Part shown: positions 16,614 to 25,501 of the stretch, piece after piece | How the letters are laid out: each line of letters begins with the position of its first letter | Position numbering within the stretch: position 1 is the first letter of the stretch | Assembly: GCA_023459495.1 (NCBI GenBank) | Contig: JAEWTL010000021.1 | Span: 62,001-126,000, forward strand | Origin: Bacillota bacterium | GTDB taxonomy: Bacteria; Bacillota; Clostridia; Christensenellales; SZUA-584 | DNA length: 64,000 nucleotides | Direction of reading: 5' to 3' | The notes under the pieces: model-generated | What the model saw: only the letters and a program-made list of their open reading frames with translations | Database searches by the model: none | Told to the model about the DNA's origin: nothing | Program-made: the position numbers and the translations under genes

Positions 16614-17539
16614 TGAACTGGAAACAGGTATGCATAATTACAACGGATGAGGCCGCGGATGTTGTATCGTCGGTCCTGATCGACGCGGGCGCGAACGGAG
16701 CTGAGATTGAGGGCGGCATGGTCCCCGAACCTGTGGGCGATGAATGGACAGGTGATCTTGCACCATTGCAGGGCGTAAGGGTCAAGGCTTACTTTGGCGA
16801 GGATGATTTTGAATCTACCTATGAGTATATTCGTAAAAGGCTGAATATCCTGCGTGAAAGCAGTGAAGCAGCCGGTGATCTTTCCATTGACGTTAACACG
16901 GTCCCGGATACAGACTGGAATGAGAACTTTCGCAAGCATTTCACGGCTTTTCGCGCTGCGGGACGCGTCGTTATTAAACCGACGTGGGAGGAATACCGGC
17001 GTGAAGCGGATGATATCGTCATCGAGATGGACCCCGGCATGGCGTTTGGTTCTGGCGTGCATGAAACCACGCGCATGTGTCTTGAACTTCTGCAGAAGTA
17101 TATGAAGCCGGGTGCGTCCGTGCTGGACGTGGGCTGCGGTTCCGGAATACTGGGCATCGCAGCGGACAAGCTGGGTGCGGGTGATGTTTTGGCGATGGAT
17201 TACGACGGCGTCAGTGTGAAAGTCGCTGAGGAAAACGCCGTGCGCAATCATTCGAACATTAAGGTGCGAAAATCGGACCTGTTGCAGAATGCCGAAAATA
17301 AAACCTATGACGTCATACTGGCGAACATTATTGCCGACATCACCATCCGACTCAACGAAGATGTCCGCTCCTATTTGAAGCAGGATGGCATCTATATCGT
17401 ATCCGGAGTCATAGCGGACAGGCTGGAAGAGGTGACCGAGTCCCTGGGTAAAAACGGCCTGGTGCCGGTTGAAACAATCAGTATGGCAGACTGGCGTGCG
17501 ATCGCCGTAAGGAGAGATGATGCACCGGGCTTACGCTGA
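16613..17539 (+). CDS. prmA: Ribosomal protein L11 methyltransferase
   Basis: SAM-dependent trimethylation of ribosomal protein L11. 308 residues. The N-terminal recognition domain (to about 110) is followed by a class I methyltransferase fold with MDPGMAFGSGVHETTRMC, the SAM-binding VLDVGCGSGILGIAA (about residues 170-184), an acidic AMDYDGVSV and the catalytic-site ILANIIADI. The family's usual GTGTHPTT reads GSGVHETT here. It is translationally coupled to dnaJ, and its last 20 bases overlap rsmE. The order dnaJ-prmA-rsmE-mtaB is common in Clostridia. Confidence 0.93.
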   Translation: MNWKQVCIITTDEAADVVSSVLIDAGANGAEIEGGMVPEPVGDEWTGDLAPLQGVRVKAYFGEDDFESTYEYIRKRLNILRESSEAAGDLSIDVNTVPDTDWNENFRKHFTAFRAAGRVVIKPTWEEYRREADDIVIEMDPGMAFGSGVHETTRMCLELLQKYMKPGASVLDVGCGSGILGIAADKLGAGDVLAMDYDGVSVKVAEENAVRNHSNIKVRKSDLLQNAENKTYDVILANIIADITIRLNEDVRSYLKQDGIYIVSGVIADRLEEVTESLGKNGLVPVETISMADWRAIAVRRDDAPGLR

Positions 17540-18236
17540 ACCGGCCGATATACAGGCGGAACGTGCAATCATCCGTGGGGATGAAGCAAGGCATATGAAA
17601 AATGTGCTGCGCATGCAGCCCAACGATACTTTTGTCGCGTTTGATGGGTCTGGCATGGATTACGAATGCCGCATTGTCAAAATCGCTTTAGAGATCGAAG
17701 CTGATATCGTCTCCCGAAAAAGAAACCTTACCGAGCCGGGTATTCGTGTAACCCTCTATCAGGCGTATCCAAAGTCGGCTAAGATGGAGGATGTAGTTCA
17801 GAAGGCAGTGGAACTGGGCGCTGCTGGTATTGTACCGTTCATCTCGAAGCGCTGCGTCAAACGACCGGAAAGCGGAGAACGGCTTAGGCGCGTCGCGCTG
17901 GCCGCAGTGAAGCAGTGCGGGCGCAGTGTTCTGCCTGAGGTTACGGACGTGCTCGGCTTTGATGAAGCCTTGCTACGGATGGGAATGCACGAACGACTTG
18001 TCGTCTGCTGGGAAGAAGAACGAAACACCTCGCTGAGGGAAGCGCTGCAAGGCGGAGAGATGAATATCGGGATCGTGATTGGCCCGGAGGGTGGTTTCGA
18101 AGCGCAGGAAGTGGATAAGATGAAAAGTGCAGGCGGTGTATCTGCGACGCTTGGCCCGCGCATCCTGCGGACCGAAACAGCAGGGATCGCTGTTCTGACC
18201 GCCGTCTTTTACGAGAAAGGGCAAATGCAATATTGA
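17520..18236 (+). CDS. rsmE: 16S rRNA (uracil-1498-N3)-methyltransferase
   Basis: Methylates U1498 of 16S rRNA. 238 residues, of the SPOUT (knotted) superfamily. The N-terminal PUA-like domain contains IIRGDEARHMKNVLRM; the C-terminal knot has the SAM motifs GIVIGPEGGFEAQEVD and LGPRILRTETAGIAVLTA, diagnostic for RsmE. Two adjacent ATG codons (17517, 17520) are possible; 17520 is better spaced from AAGGAGA (17509-17515). The gene overlaps the end of prmA, and its stop overlaps the mtaB start. Confidence 0.93.
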   Translation: MHRAYAEPADIQAERAIIRGDEARHMKNVLRMQPNDTFVAFDGSGMDYECRIVKIALEIEADIVSRKRNLTEPGIRVTLYQAYPKSAKMEDVVQKAVELGAAGIVPFISKRCVKRPESGERLRRVALAAVKQCGRSVLPEVTDVLGFDEALLRMGMHERLVVCWEEERNTSLREALQGGEMNIGIVIGPEGGFEAQEVDKMKSAGGVSATLGPRILRTETAGIAVLTAVFYEKGQMQY

Positions 18237-19507
18237 AAAAGTTTTCCGTCTGCACGCTCGGCTGCAAGGTCAATACATATGATACCGAAGCGATGCGGAC
18301 GCTTCTTTTAAAGAGCGGGTATGAGGAAGTACCGTTTGAGGAATCAGCAGACATCGCGCTGATCAATACCTGTACGGTGACTGCCATGGCGGATAAAAAG
18401 TCTCGTGCGATGATCCGGCGCGCCGCACGCACCGCGAAGGTAATTGTTGCAGGATGCCTGGCTCAGAAGAACGCTGGAGAATTGCTTGCCATGGACGGCG
18501 TGGATGCCGTATTGGGTACTGCGGAACGCGGCAGCATTGCCGCGGTGGCGGAGCGGCTGCTATCAGGTGAGGAAAAAATCGACGCGACACGCGACCTTGC
18601 GGGATGTGAGTTTGAATCTTTGCATGTCAGGACCGCCGGGGTGCGAACCCGTGGCGTGATCAAGATTCAGGAGGGATGCAATAACTTTTGCAGTTATTGT
18701 ATCATACCGTATGTGCGCGGCCGTTCCCGCTCGCGTAGGCTGGCGGATATCCTTGCCGAAGCGGAAACGCTTGCGGCTGATGGCGTAAAAGAGCTTGTGC
18801 TGACAGGAATCCATATTGCTTCGTATGACGATGAAGGCCAAAGTCTTGAGGACGTTATACTGGCACTGGACGCGTTGAACGTGCGCATCCGCTTGGGTTC
18901 GCTTGAACCAGGAAAATTTGGGCCAAACTTTGTACAGCGTATCGCCGCCGCAAGGAACCTGTGCCCTCATTTTCATATTTCACTGCAGAGCGGCTCGGAC
19001 GCTGTGCTGAAACGTATGAACCGCCATTACACGACGGCTGAATATCTGGATTTTCTGCAACTTCTGCGCGCATATTTTGATCGGCCGGGCATCACGACTG
19101 ATGTCATTGCCGGGTTTCCAGGCGAGACGGAAGAGGAGCATCACGAAACACTGGAATTTGTACAGACCTGCGGTTTTTCAAGGTTGCATGTTTTTCCGTT
19201 TTCGGCACGAGAAGGTACCAAGGCGTATGATATGAATCCCAAGGTGGACAAGACTATTGCACGCAGGCGCGCGTCAGAGTTGATCGCTTTGGGCGAGAAG
19301 TTGGAGGATACATACATCACCAGCCTGATTGGAAGGGAAGATAATGTGCTGTTCGAGGAAGCGTCAACAGCATATCCGGGCTGCATTGAGGGGTATTCCT
19401 CGCGGTATGTACGCGTAGCAGCATGCGCAGAACACAATGATATCAAAAGAGTTGAGTTGCTGCGGGCTAAGGACAACGTAATTTTCGGTGAGATAAAGGA
19501 GGACTGA
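18233..19507 (+). CDS. mtaB: tRNA t6A37 methylthiotransferase MtaB
   Basis: Radical SAM enzyme converting t6A37 to ms2t6A37 in tRNAs decoding ANN codons. 424 residues. The N-terminal cluster-binding domain has TLGCKVNTYDTEAM, INTCTVTAMADKKSR and AGCLAQKN (three Cys); the radical SAM motif is CNNFCSYCIIPYVRGRSRSR; a TRAM domain closes the protein. The signature KVNTYDTEAM and the overall pattern fit MtaB (YqeV) rather than MiaB, which is also present at 58728. The start is TTG 18233, overlapping the rsmE stop; no better start is nearby, and AAAGGG (18217-18222) precedes it. Confidence 0.93.
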   Translation: MKKFSVCTLGCKVNTYDTEAMRTLLLKSGYEEVPFEESADIALINTCTVTAMADKKSRAMIRRAARTAKVIVAGCLAQKNAGELLAMDGVDAVLGTAERGSIAAVAERLLSGEEKIDATRDLAGCEFESLHVRTAGVRTRGVIKIQEGCNNFCSYCIIPYVRGRSRSRRLADILAEAETLAADGVKELVLTGIHIASYDDEGQSLEDVILALDALNVRIRLGSLEPGKFGPNFVQRIAAARNLCPHFHISLQSGSDAVLKRMNRHYTTAEYLDFLQLLRAYFDRPGITTDVIAGFPGETEEEHHETLEFVQTCGFSRLHVFPFSAREGTKAYDMNPKVDKTIARRRASELIALGEKLEDTYITSLIGREDNVLFEEASTAYPGCIEGYSSRYVRVAACAEHNDIKRVELLRAKDNVIFGEIKED

Positions 19508-19508
19508 T

Positions 19509-19850
19509 ATGGAAAATTGTCTGTTCTGCCGGATCATTTCCGGCGAGATACCGTCAAAGAAAGCATACGAGGATGAGCAAGCGCTCGCGTTTTACGACAT
19601 TGATCCCAAATCGCCTGTCCATGTGCTGATTGTACCCAAAAAACACATCGCATCCATTGCGGTGGCTGCTGAAGAAGATTTCTCTCTTGTCGCACACCTG
19701 ATGAAGGTTGCGCAGCAGCTTGCCGGAGAGCTAAAGCTCGATAACGGCTTCCGTATTGTGATTAACACCGGAAAAGATGGCGGGCAAACAGTGGATCATC
19801 TGCACGTCCATCTGCTCGGCGGAAGAGCAATGGGCTGGCCGCCTGGCTGA
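19509..19850 (+). CDS. HIT-family nucleotide-binding protein (HinT-like)
   Basis: A 113-residue histidine-triad protein, probably a purine nucleoside phosphoramidase. The N-terminus has CLFCRIISGEIPSKKAYED, the middle HVLIVPKKHIASI, and the triad is HLHVHLLGGRAMGWPPG at the C-terminus. The GGRxMGWPPG end is typical of the HinT branch. GGAGGACTGAT precedes ATG 19509, 1 base after the mtaB stop. It is the last gene of the run that starts at hrcA; no strong terminator is visible in the 150 bases before galU. Confidence 0.92.
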   Translation: MENCLFCRIISGEIPSKKAYEDEQALAFYDIDPKSPVHVLIVPKKHIASIAVAAEEDFSLVAHLMKVAQQLAGELKLDNGFRIVINTGKDGGQTVDHLHVHLLGGRAMGWPPG

Positions 19851-19942
19851 TATCAGTTAGACTATACACTCTCTTTTAAGCTACACTACATCATCAGGTG
19901 CGGCAAGATTAAGGTCAGTCTGCAAAGGGAATGTTAATAAAA

Positions 19943-19976
19943 TTGTAAACAAAATTGGCTATCATTATAGTATAAT
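19943..19976 (+). promoter_or_regulatory. Promoter of galU-ahcY-mtaD
   Basis: TTGTAA (19943-19948), a 17-bp spacer, then TATAGT (19966-19971), overlapped by a perfect TATAAT at 19971-19976. The best -10 and the best -35 do not belong to the same spacing, so the exact hexamers are uncertain. Confidence 0.5.
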
Positions 19977-20003
19977 GTACGAACAGAAAGAGGGGATAGG
20001 CGA

Positions 20004-20891
20004 ATGGGAAGGATCAAAAAAGCAGTGATTCCAGCGGCCGGTATGGGTACGCGGTTCTTGCCGGCAACGAAAGCGCAGCCCAAGGAGATGCTGCCCATCG
20101 TAGACAAACCGACGATTCAGTACATTGTAGAGGAAGCCATCAGCGCGGGCATCGAGAGTATTCTCATCATTACAGGCCGCGGCAAACGCAACATCGAAGA
20201 CCATTTTGATAAATCATATGAACTGGAATCCGAACTGCACCGGCAGGGCAAGTCTTCGCTGCTGAGCATGGTGGAAGACATATCGCACCTCGTTGATGTG
20301 TTTTACGTAAGGCAAAAGGAAGCCAAAGGCTTAGGACATGCTATCGGATGTGCCCGTGCATTTATCGGAAACGATCCCTTCGCTGTACTTTTGGGAGATG
20401 ATATCGTCGTATCGGAAAAGCCTGCTATTGGGCAGTTGATAGACGTATATGAGCGATACGGCGAAACGGTGTTAGGCGTACAACGCGTTCCCAAAGCTGA
20501 TGTCGATAAATATGGTATCGTGGACAGTACCCCTCATCCGAATGACGGTGTCCTACATAAAGTGAATGATCTGGTTGAAAAGCCGGCTGCCGGCGAGGCC
20601 CCTTCCGACTTGGCCATCTTGGGACGATACGTGATTACTCCTGATATTTTCGATATCATTGAGCAACAGCAGCCCGGTAAAAACGGTGAGATACAGCTGA
20701 CTGATGCGCTTAGGACATTGGGAAACAGTCAAGGTATGATCGCCTGCGAATTTGAAGGCAAGCGGTATGATGTAGGAGACAAGCTGGGCTTTCTGAAAGC
20801 CACTGTGGAGTTTGCGCTGCGCAGGGACGATCTGAAGGACAGCTTCAGCGAGTACCTGCAGGGTATTATGAAAGAGATAAGCCATGAGTGA
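20004..20891 (+). CDS. galU: UTP-glucose-1-phosphate uridylyltransferase
   Basis: Makes UDP-glucose from UTP and glucose-1-phosphate, feeding glycolipid, teichoic-acid and polysaccharide synthesis. 295 residues. The start KAVIPAAGMGTRFLPATKAQPKEMLPIVDKP is cut here to its key parts: the G-x-G-T-R nucleotide loop and the KEMLP lysine. Other motifs are AISAGIESILIITGRGK, GLGHAIGCAR, FAVLLGDDI and ILGRYVITPDIF. GAAAGAGGGG precedes ATG 20004. It overlaps ahcY by 8 bases although the two have no obvious metabolic link. Confidence 0.96.
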   Translation: MGRIKKAVIPAAGMGTRFLPATKAQPKEMLPIVDKPTIQYIVEEAISAGIESILIITGRGKRNIEDHFDKSYELESELHRQGKSSLLSMVEDISHLVDVFYVRQKEAKGLGHAIGCARAFIGNDPFAVLLGDDIVVSEKPAIGQLIDVYERYGETVLGVQRVPKADVDKYGIVDSTPHPNDGVLHKVNDLVEKPAAGEAPSDLAILGRYVITPDIFDIIEQQQPGKNGEIQLTDALRTLGNSQGMIACEFEGKRYDVGDKLGFLKATVEFALRRDDLKDSFSEYLQGIMKEISHE

Positions 20892-22140
20892 GATTCGTTC
20901 CATTGAACTTGCACCTTCGGGCGAAAAGAAAATCGCATGGGTGCGCCGCAATATGCCGGTTTTATCCGGACTGGAAAAGGATTTCTTAAAGGAACAGCCT
21001 TTCAAGGGCTGCCGCATATCGCTGTCCATTCATCTCGAAGCCAAAACAGCGTATCTGTGCCGTGTTTTGCAGGCCGGCGGAGCGCAGATGGCCGTAACCG
21101 GATCCAATCCTTTGTCAACGCAGGATGATGTTGCAGCAGCGCTCGCTGCAGGCGGCATGGAAGTATACGCATGGCATGGCGCAACAGCGGAGGAATACGA
21201 TCGGCATATAACCATGGCGCTTGTCCATGAACCACACATCGTGATGGACGATGGAGCTGACCTCTCTGCCGCGCTTCACTCCCGGGACAAACAGTATGGC
21301 AGCTATGTGATCGGCGCTTCGGAGGAGACCACGACGGGATTGCTTCGCTTTCGGACATGGGAGCGTGAAAAAGAACTGCGCTATCCGGTAATCGCGGTGA
21401 ATGACGCGGACTGTAAGCATCTGTTCGATAACCGGTATGGCACGGGCCAGTCGGTCTGGGACGGCATCATGCGGACGACAAACCTCATTGTCGCAGGCAA
21501 AACGGTGGTCGTTGCAGGATATGGTTGGTGCGGCAAGGGCGTAGCGATGCGCGCTAAAGGCCTTGGTGCCAAGGTGGTCGTTACCGAAATCGACCCGGTG
21601 TGCGCGATGGAAGCTGCTATGGACGGACATGATGTCATGACGATGGATGAAGCTGCGCCGCTGGGCGACGTTTTCGTTACTGTAACCGGATGTGCGGATG
21701 TCATTACGGAGAAGCACTTTTTGATGATGAAGGATGGCGCTTTGCTTTCCAATGCGGGGCATTTCAATGTTGAGATCAATGCGATCCAATTGGAGAAACT
21801 TGCGGGTAAGGGTTATGCTGCCCGGAACAATATCATGGGATATGAGATTGGTGGAAAAACATTGTTTCTGTTGGCTGAAGGCCGGTTGGTCAACCTCGCG
21901 GCGGGCGACGGTCATCCGGCGGAGATTATGGACTTAAGCTTTGCCATTCAGGCCCTGTCGGCAAAATATCTGGTTGAAAGCAAAGGTACGCTTCAAAACA
22001 AGGTATATCCGGTGCCCGCTTCGATCGATCGGCTGGTCGCCGGACTAAAGCTAAAATCAATGGGAATCCGGATCGATAAGTTGACCGATACCCAGAAAAA
22101 ATATATGTTTGGGGATAAATATGAAGATCCGAATCAGTAA
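20884..22140 (+). CDS. ahcY: Adenosylhomocysteinase
   Basis: NAD-dependent hydrolysis of S-adenosylhomocysteine to adenosine and homocysteine, recycling the by-product of methyltransferases. 418 residues, the shorter class lacking the 40-residue insertion found in many proteobacterial enzymes. Motifs are CRISLSIHLEAKTAYL, GAQMAVTGSNPLSTQDDVAAAL, EETTTGLLR, AVNDADCKHLFDNRYGTGQS and the Rossmann glycine loop VVVAGYGWCGKGVAMRAKGLGA. Its last 20 bases overlap the amidohydrolase gene, so the two are coupled. Having this enzyme directly beside a possible SAH deaminase is notable. Confidence 0.95.
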   Translation: MSEIRSIELAPSGEKKIAWVRRNMPVLSGLEKDFLKEQPFKGCRISLSIHLEAKTAYLCRVLQAGGAQMAVTGSNPLSTQDDVAAALAAGGMEVYAWHGATAEEYDRHITMALVHEPHIVMDDGADLSAALHSRDKQYGSYVIGASEETTTGLLRFRTWEREKELRYPVIAVNDADCKHLFDNRYGTGQSVWDGIMRTTNLIVAGKTVVVAGYGWCGKGVAMRAKGLGAKVVVTEIDPVCAMEAAMDGHDVMTMDEAAPLGDVFVTVTGCADVITEKHFLMMKDGALLSNAGHFNVEINAIQLEKLAGKGYAARNNIMGYEIGGKTLFLLAEGRLVNLAAGDGHPAEIMDLSFAIQALSAKYLVESKGTLQNKVYPVPASIDRLVAGLKLKSMGIRIDKLTDTQKKYMFGDKYEDPNQ

Positions 22141-23419
22141 CGGTTACATCATATCCGCCGATGCAAACGATGCCTGCTATGAAGGCTGCGTTTTGATTGA
22201 AGACGATGCGATTCTGTATGCCGGACCTGAGGCACTGGCACCGCCGTTCGAGGCGGACCGCATAATTGATGCAAAGGGCGGTATTGTCTCGCCTGGATTT
22301 GTGAATACACACTCGCATATCCCCATGACGCTAATGCGCAGCTTTGCAGACGATATGCCCCTGATGCAATGGCTGAAAGAGAAGATTTGGCCAGCCGAAG
22401 AGCACCTCGATGAGGAAGCAACCTATTGGGGAACCATGCTCGGAATCGCTGAGATGGTTGCCGGGGGTACCACTTGCTTCTCCGACATGTACAATTTTAC
22501 CGATGTAATTGCGCGGGCGGCTAATGAAGCGGGAATTCGTGCATTGGTCGGCACAGCCGTACTGGATGTAGACGGTGGCGGTGATAAGCGGATGAAAACG
22601 GCGGAAGCGCTGTTTGAGGCCGTGAAGGATTATCCGCTCGTACAGGCTGCCATCGGTCCCCACGCCGAATACACTGTGAGCCCTGAATTGTTTAAGAAAG
22701 TACGGGATCTTGCGCTTCAGCTTGGTTCGCGTATCCATGTGCATATATCGGAAACCCAGGGAGAACATGCGGAGTGCATACAGCGTCACGGGAAGACGCC
22801 TATCGCGCTTCTGGATTCCTTAGGCGTGTTCGAAGCGCCGGTGATGGCTGCTCACTGTGTCTGGATATCCGATGAGGATATGGAGATCATGGCACGCAGT
22901 GGCGTGAGTGCAATGTCCTGCCCCGGCAGCAACTTAAAGCTGGGCAGCGGCATCGCCCGCGTGTCGCGCATGCTGCAGCATGGCGTCACCGTAAGCTGTG
23001 CGACCGACGGCGCAGCCAGCAACAACAACCTTTCCATGATGGAGGAAATGACGTTGCTTGCGCTGCTGCAGAAGGGGACGGAACGGGACCCGGAGCTGAT
23101 CCCGGCAAAGGCCGCGGTGAAAATTGCTACCTTTAACGGCGCAAAAACGCTTGGACTGGAGCATGTGACCGGCAGTATCGAAGCGGGCAAACAAGCCGAT
23201 CTCGTTGTTCTTGACACTAGCGGTATGCGCTACTGCCCCAAAACGAGCCTGCTGAACCACTTTGTTTACAGCGGGAGCGACGCAGACGTTGTGCTGACAA
23301 TGGTTGCCGGAAAAGTGCTGTATGAAAATGGAATGATCACATTTGCTGATCCGGAGGAGATCAAAGCAAACGCACAACGGTGCGCGCGCAGGCTGATCGG
23401 CGGCGCGGAAGGAGGATGA
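22121..23419 (+). CDS. mtaD: 5'-methylthioadenosine/S-adenosylhomocysteine deaminase
   Basis: Amidohydrolase of about 432 residues in the TrzN/MtaD group. The zinc-binding HxH is in VSPGFVNTHSHIPMTLMRSF (about residues 66-68); GGTTCFSDMYNF, HISETQGEHAECIQRHGKTP, AHCVWISDEDM and the catalytic Asp region SCATDGAASNNNLSMMEEM follow. Family members deaminate MTA, SAH or adenosine. Next to ahcY it could act on SAH or on the adenosine AhcY makes, pulling the reversible hydrolysis forward; the substrate is inferred from context. ATG 22121 lies behind GGGGAT; TTG 22109 is less likely. Its 3' end carries the ribosome binding site of the next gene. Confidence 0.85.
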   Translation: MKIRISNGYIISADANDACYEGCVLIEDDAILYAGPEALAPPFEADRIIDAKGGIVSPGFVNTHSHIPMTLMRSFADDMPLMQWLKEKIWPAEEHLDEEATYWGTMLGIAEMVAGGTTCFSDMYNFTDVIARAANEAGIRALVGTAVLDVDGGGDKRMKTAEALFEAVKDYPLVQAAIGPHAEYTVSPELFKKVRDLALQLGSRIHVHISETQGEHAECIQRHGKTPIALLDSLGVFEAPVMAAHCVWISDEDMEIMARSGVSAMSCPGSNLKLGSGIARVSRMLQHGVTVSCATDGAASNNNLSMMEEMTLLALLQKGTERDPELIPAKAAVKIATFNGAKTLGLEHVTGSIEAGKQADLVVLDTSGMRYCPKTSLLNHFVYSGSDADVVLTMVAGKVLYENGMITFADPEEIKANAQRCARRLIGGAEGG

Positions 23420-23423
23420 TCGG

Positions 23424-25190
23424 GTGAAAAAAGTTCGCATCATCATCGCTCTGCTTTTTGTTGCCGCAATGCTTTTCGGCTGCGCACCTGCGGCCAATTC
23501 CGATGCCGCCATGGAGTCGGCTTCTGGAGGAAGCGCGCTTACTGCGGACAAAATCAACCTGAAAGATATCAGCATATCAACTTCTGCAAATGAAACCGTA
23601 GTTACGCTGTCATTTTTAAGTGGGAGCCGTACAGCGGGGTATACCGAATCCAAGCTGCTCAGTCTGCCGGAATATTCGGTGGAACAGCTGGCTTCACCCC
23701 AGCGGATCATGATTACTTTGCAGGATATCAGCTTTTGGGACTATGAACAGAAGGGATTCTGGGCATTTTCCGACTTTTTGCCTGGCTTTTTTCAGGAGGC
23801 ACCTGCAGCCAATGACTCGCTGGTCATTTATCTGCAATTGTCACAGCAGGCAAAGTTTACTGTTGCGGAGTCAGAAGGTAATCTTATTATCAGGCTGCAG
23901 CCTTCTCAGACGATAGCCGGCAAGCACTATTACTGCGTTTCCAATTCTTTTTATGAGCATCAGGAGGGAACATGGCCACAGTCCATTGCCATGGAACCCG
24001 TTCTTTGCTCCGACCTCAAGAACAAGCTGCTGATATCGCAGCCCTTCGATAGCTTAGAAGATGCAGAAAACTACAGAAACTCCATCAGTGCAGCGCTGCA
24101 AAACGTATTGCCCGGGAATTCTTTGAATGTGATTGAACTAACAGATGGGGCGCTACCTGATTATACGGATATCGATTTTTCTGCAGCTGAAAACACTAAA
24201 GTGATGATGAAAGACGGTACTGCCATATCAACAACGTTGCTGCTACAGAATGGTAGATATCTGGCCACCGCGCCGTCCGGGCGAATCGCATTTGCTCGCA
24301 TTTACCGTCCCGAAGAACCAGCCCTGCAACAGGACGAATATCTGACTTCAGAGAAGCTCTGGATACTCGATCTGAGCGGCCGCGTCCAAAGCGTAGAAAT
24401 CCCCGAATTCTATTCTATTGCGTCCGCCGGATTTTCTTTCGACAGCCGGTATATTTGCCTGCTTGATGTTTCTATTGAAAATAGCGTGGTCTACGTTTAT
24501 GATTTTGTTACAAAAACCTTCTGGAACCTTGGCGAAGAAGGGTTTGGCAATCATGCAACCGCATTTGTATGGTCCGATACCGACGATACGCTATATGCCA
24601 TGACCGGGTCTGACGGAACGCTTCAGATGCGCTCTTGTAAATTTTCAGAAGACGGGACCATATCCATTCAGGCCGTTGAGGAAGAGCCGGGCGCAGAGGG
24701 GCATCTGGGTTTCTCGCAGGGGCGGCTGTATTTTGCTGATAATTATGCCGGCGTGATTTATCAAATCGGCGAAACGAGAACAGAGATCGCTTCAGGAATG
24801 GATTTTCGAATTTCTTCCGACGGAGCCACAATGGCTGTGCTTGAGACGAGCCTGATCGACGGGGAACAGGTTTTGACGAACCTAAAGCTTTACGATCTAG
24901 CAACGGGACAGAATTCCACGGTTGCGGAAAACGCCGATATCGCTTCCTTTGCTTTTTCGCCCAGCGGTAATACCCTGTATTATACAGACAGCGCAGTGGA
25001 CGATAATGCGTCGGACGAGTATCCTTATGGACTGTTCGCCTGCGATACGATCAGCGGCGAGAAGAAATTGGTTGCGATGTGCAGTACGGGAGATGTTGAA
25101 GTAGGTCCAACTGGCGCTATCTATCTTATTCAGTATTTTGGCGGCGCGGAGAACAGTTTTTATGCGACGTATCAATATGATTTAAAGTAA
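23424..25190 (+). CDS. Putative propeller-like lipoprotein of unknown function
   Basis: I do not recognise a named family. 588 residues. The N-terminus is a lipoprotein signal (KKVRIIIALLFVAAMLFGC, Cys about 20), so it is predicted to be anchored outside the membrane. The first 200 residues look like an AMIN/stalk-type beta-rich region; the C-terminal 300 contain repeats resembling a TolB/WD-like beta-propeller (FSFDSRYICLLD, FVWSDTDDTLYAMTG, ISSDGATMAVLE, FAFSPSGNTLYYTDS). It starts with GTG 23424 behind GGAGG inside the mtaD stop region, and gatC begins 13 bases after it. It appears co-transcribed with both neighbours, though it has no obvious functional link to either. Confidence 0.6.
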   Translation: MKKVRIIIALLFVAAMLFGCAPAANSDAAMESASGGSALTADKINLKDISISTSANETVVTLSFLSGSRTAGYTESKLLSLPEYSVEQLASPQRIMITLQDISFWDYEQKGFWAFSDFLPGFFQEAPAANDSLVIYLQLSQQAKFTVAESEGNLIIRLQPSQTIAGKHYYCVSNSFYEHQEGTWPQSIAMEPVLCSDLKNKLLISQPFDSLEDAENYRNSISAALQNVLPGNSLNVIELTDGALPDYTDIDFSAAENTKVMMKDGTAISTTLLLQNGRYLATAPSGRIAFARIYRPEEPALQQDEYLTSEKLWILDLSGRVQSVEIPEFYSIASAGFSFDSRYICLLDVSIENSVVYVYDFVTKTFWNLGEEGFGNHATAFVWSDTDDTLYAMTGSDGTLQMRSCKFSEDGTISIQAVEEEPGAEGHLGFSQGRLYFADNYAGVIYQIGETRTEIASGMDFRISSDGATMAVLETSLIDGEQVLTNLKLYDLATGQNSTVAENADIASFAFSPSGNTLYYTDSAVDDNASDEYPYGLFACDTISGEKKLVAMCSTGDVEVGPTGAIYLIQYFGGAENSFYATYQYDLK

Positions 25191-25203
25191 GTGGGAGGGT
25201 ATT

Positions 25204-25491
25204 ATGCGAGTCCCTGTTTCAGAAGTAGAAAAGATCGCCGCACTGTCGCGATTAAGCTTCAGTGAAGAGAAAATAAAGCAGCTGCAGCATAATCTCGAGG
25301 ATATTCTGCATACAGCTGAAAAGCTTGGCGAGCTGGACACGGATGGGGTTGAACCTACAGCTCACATCCAGGGCAAAGAGAATGTTGCGCGTGCCGATAT
25401 CGTAGAAACCAGCATGGATAACGGCTTGCTTACGTTGAACGCGCCCGAGAAGGACGGAGGGTGTTTTATCGTGCCCAAAGTAGTGGAATGA
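25204..25491 (+). CDS. gatC: Asp-tRNA(Asn)/Glu-tRNA(Gln) amidotransferase subunit C
   Basis: Small stabilising subunit of the GatCAB complex, which converts Glu-tRNA(Gln) and Asp-tRNA(Asn) to the amidated forms. 95 residues, typical. The pattern VEKIAALSRLSFSEEKI, the central LEDILHTAEKLGELDTDGVEPTAH and the C-terminal FIVPKVVE are the family hallmarks. GGGAGG precedes ATG 25204. It is followed directly by gatA and gatB. Confidence 0.95.
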   Translation: MRVPVSEVEKIAALSRLSFSEEKIKQLQHNLEDILHTAEKLGELDTDGVEPTAHIQGKENVARADIVETSMDNGLLTLNAPEKDGGCFIVPKVVE

Positions 25492-25501
25492 GGTGACACC
25501 G

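Noticed and set aside
16454..17251. 265-codon reverse-strand frame
   Set aside because: Antisense to dnaJ and prmA; composition of a mirrored frame and no ribosome binding site.
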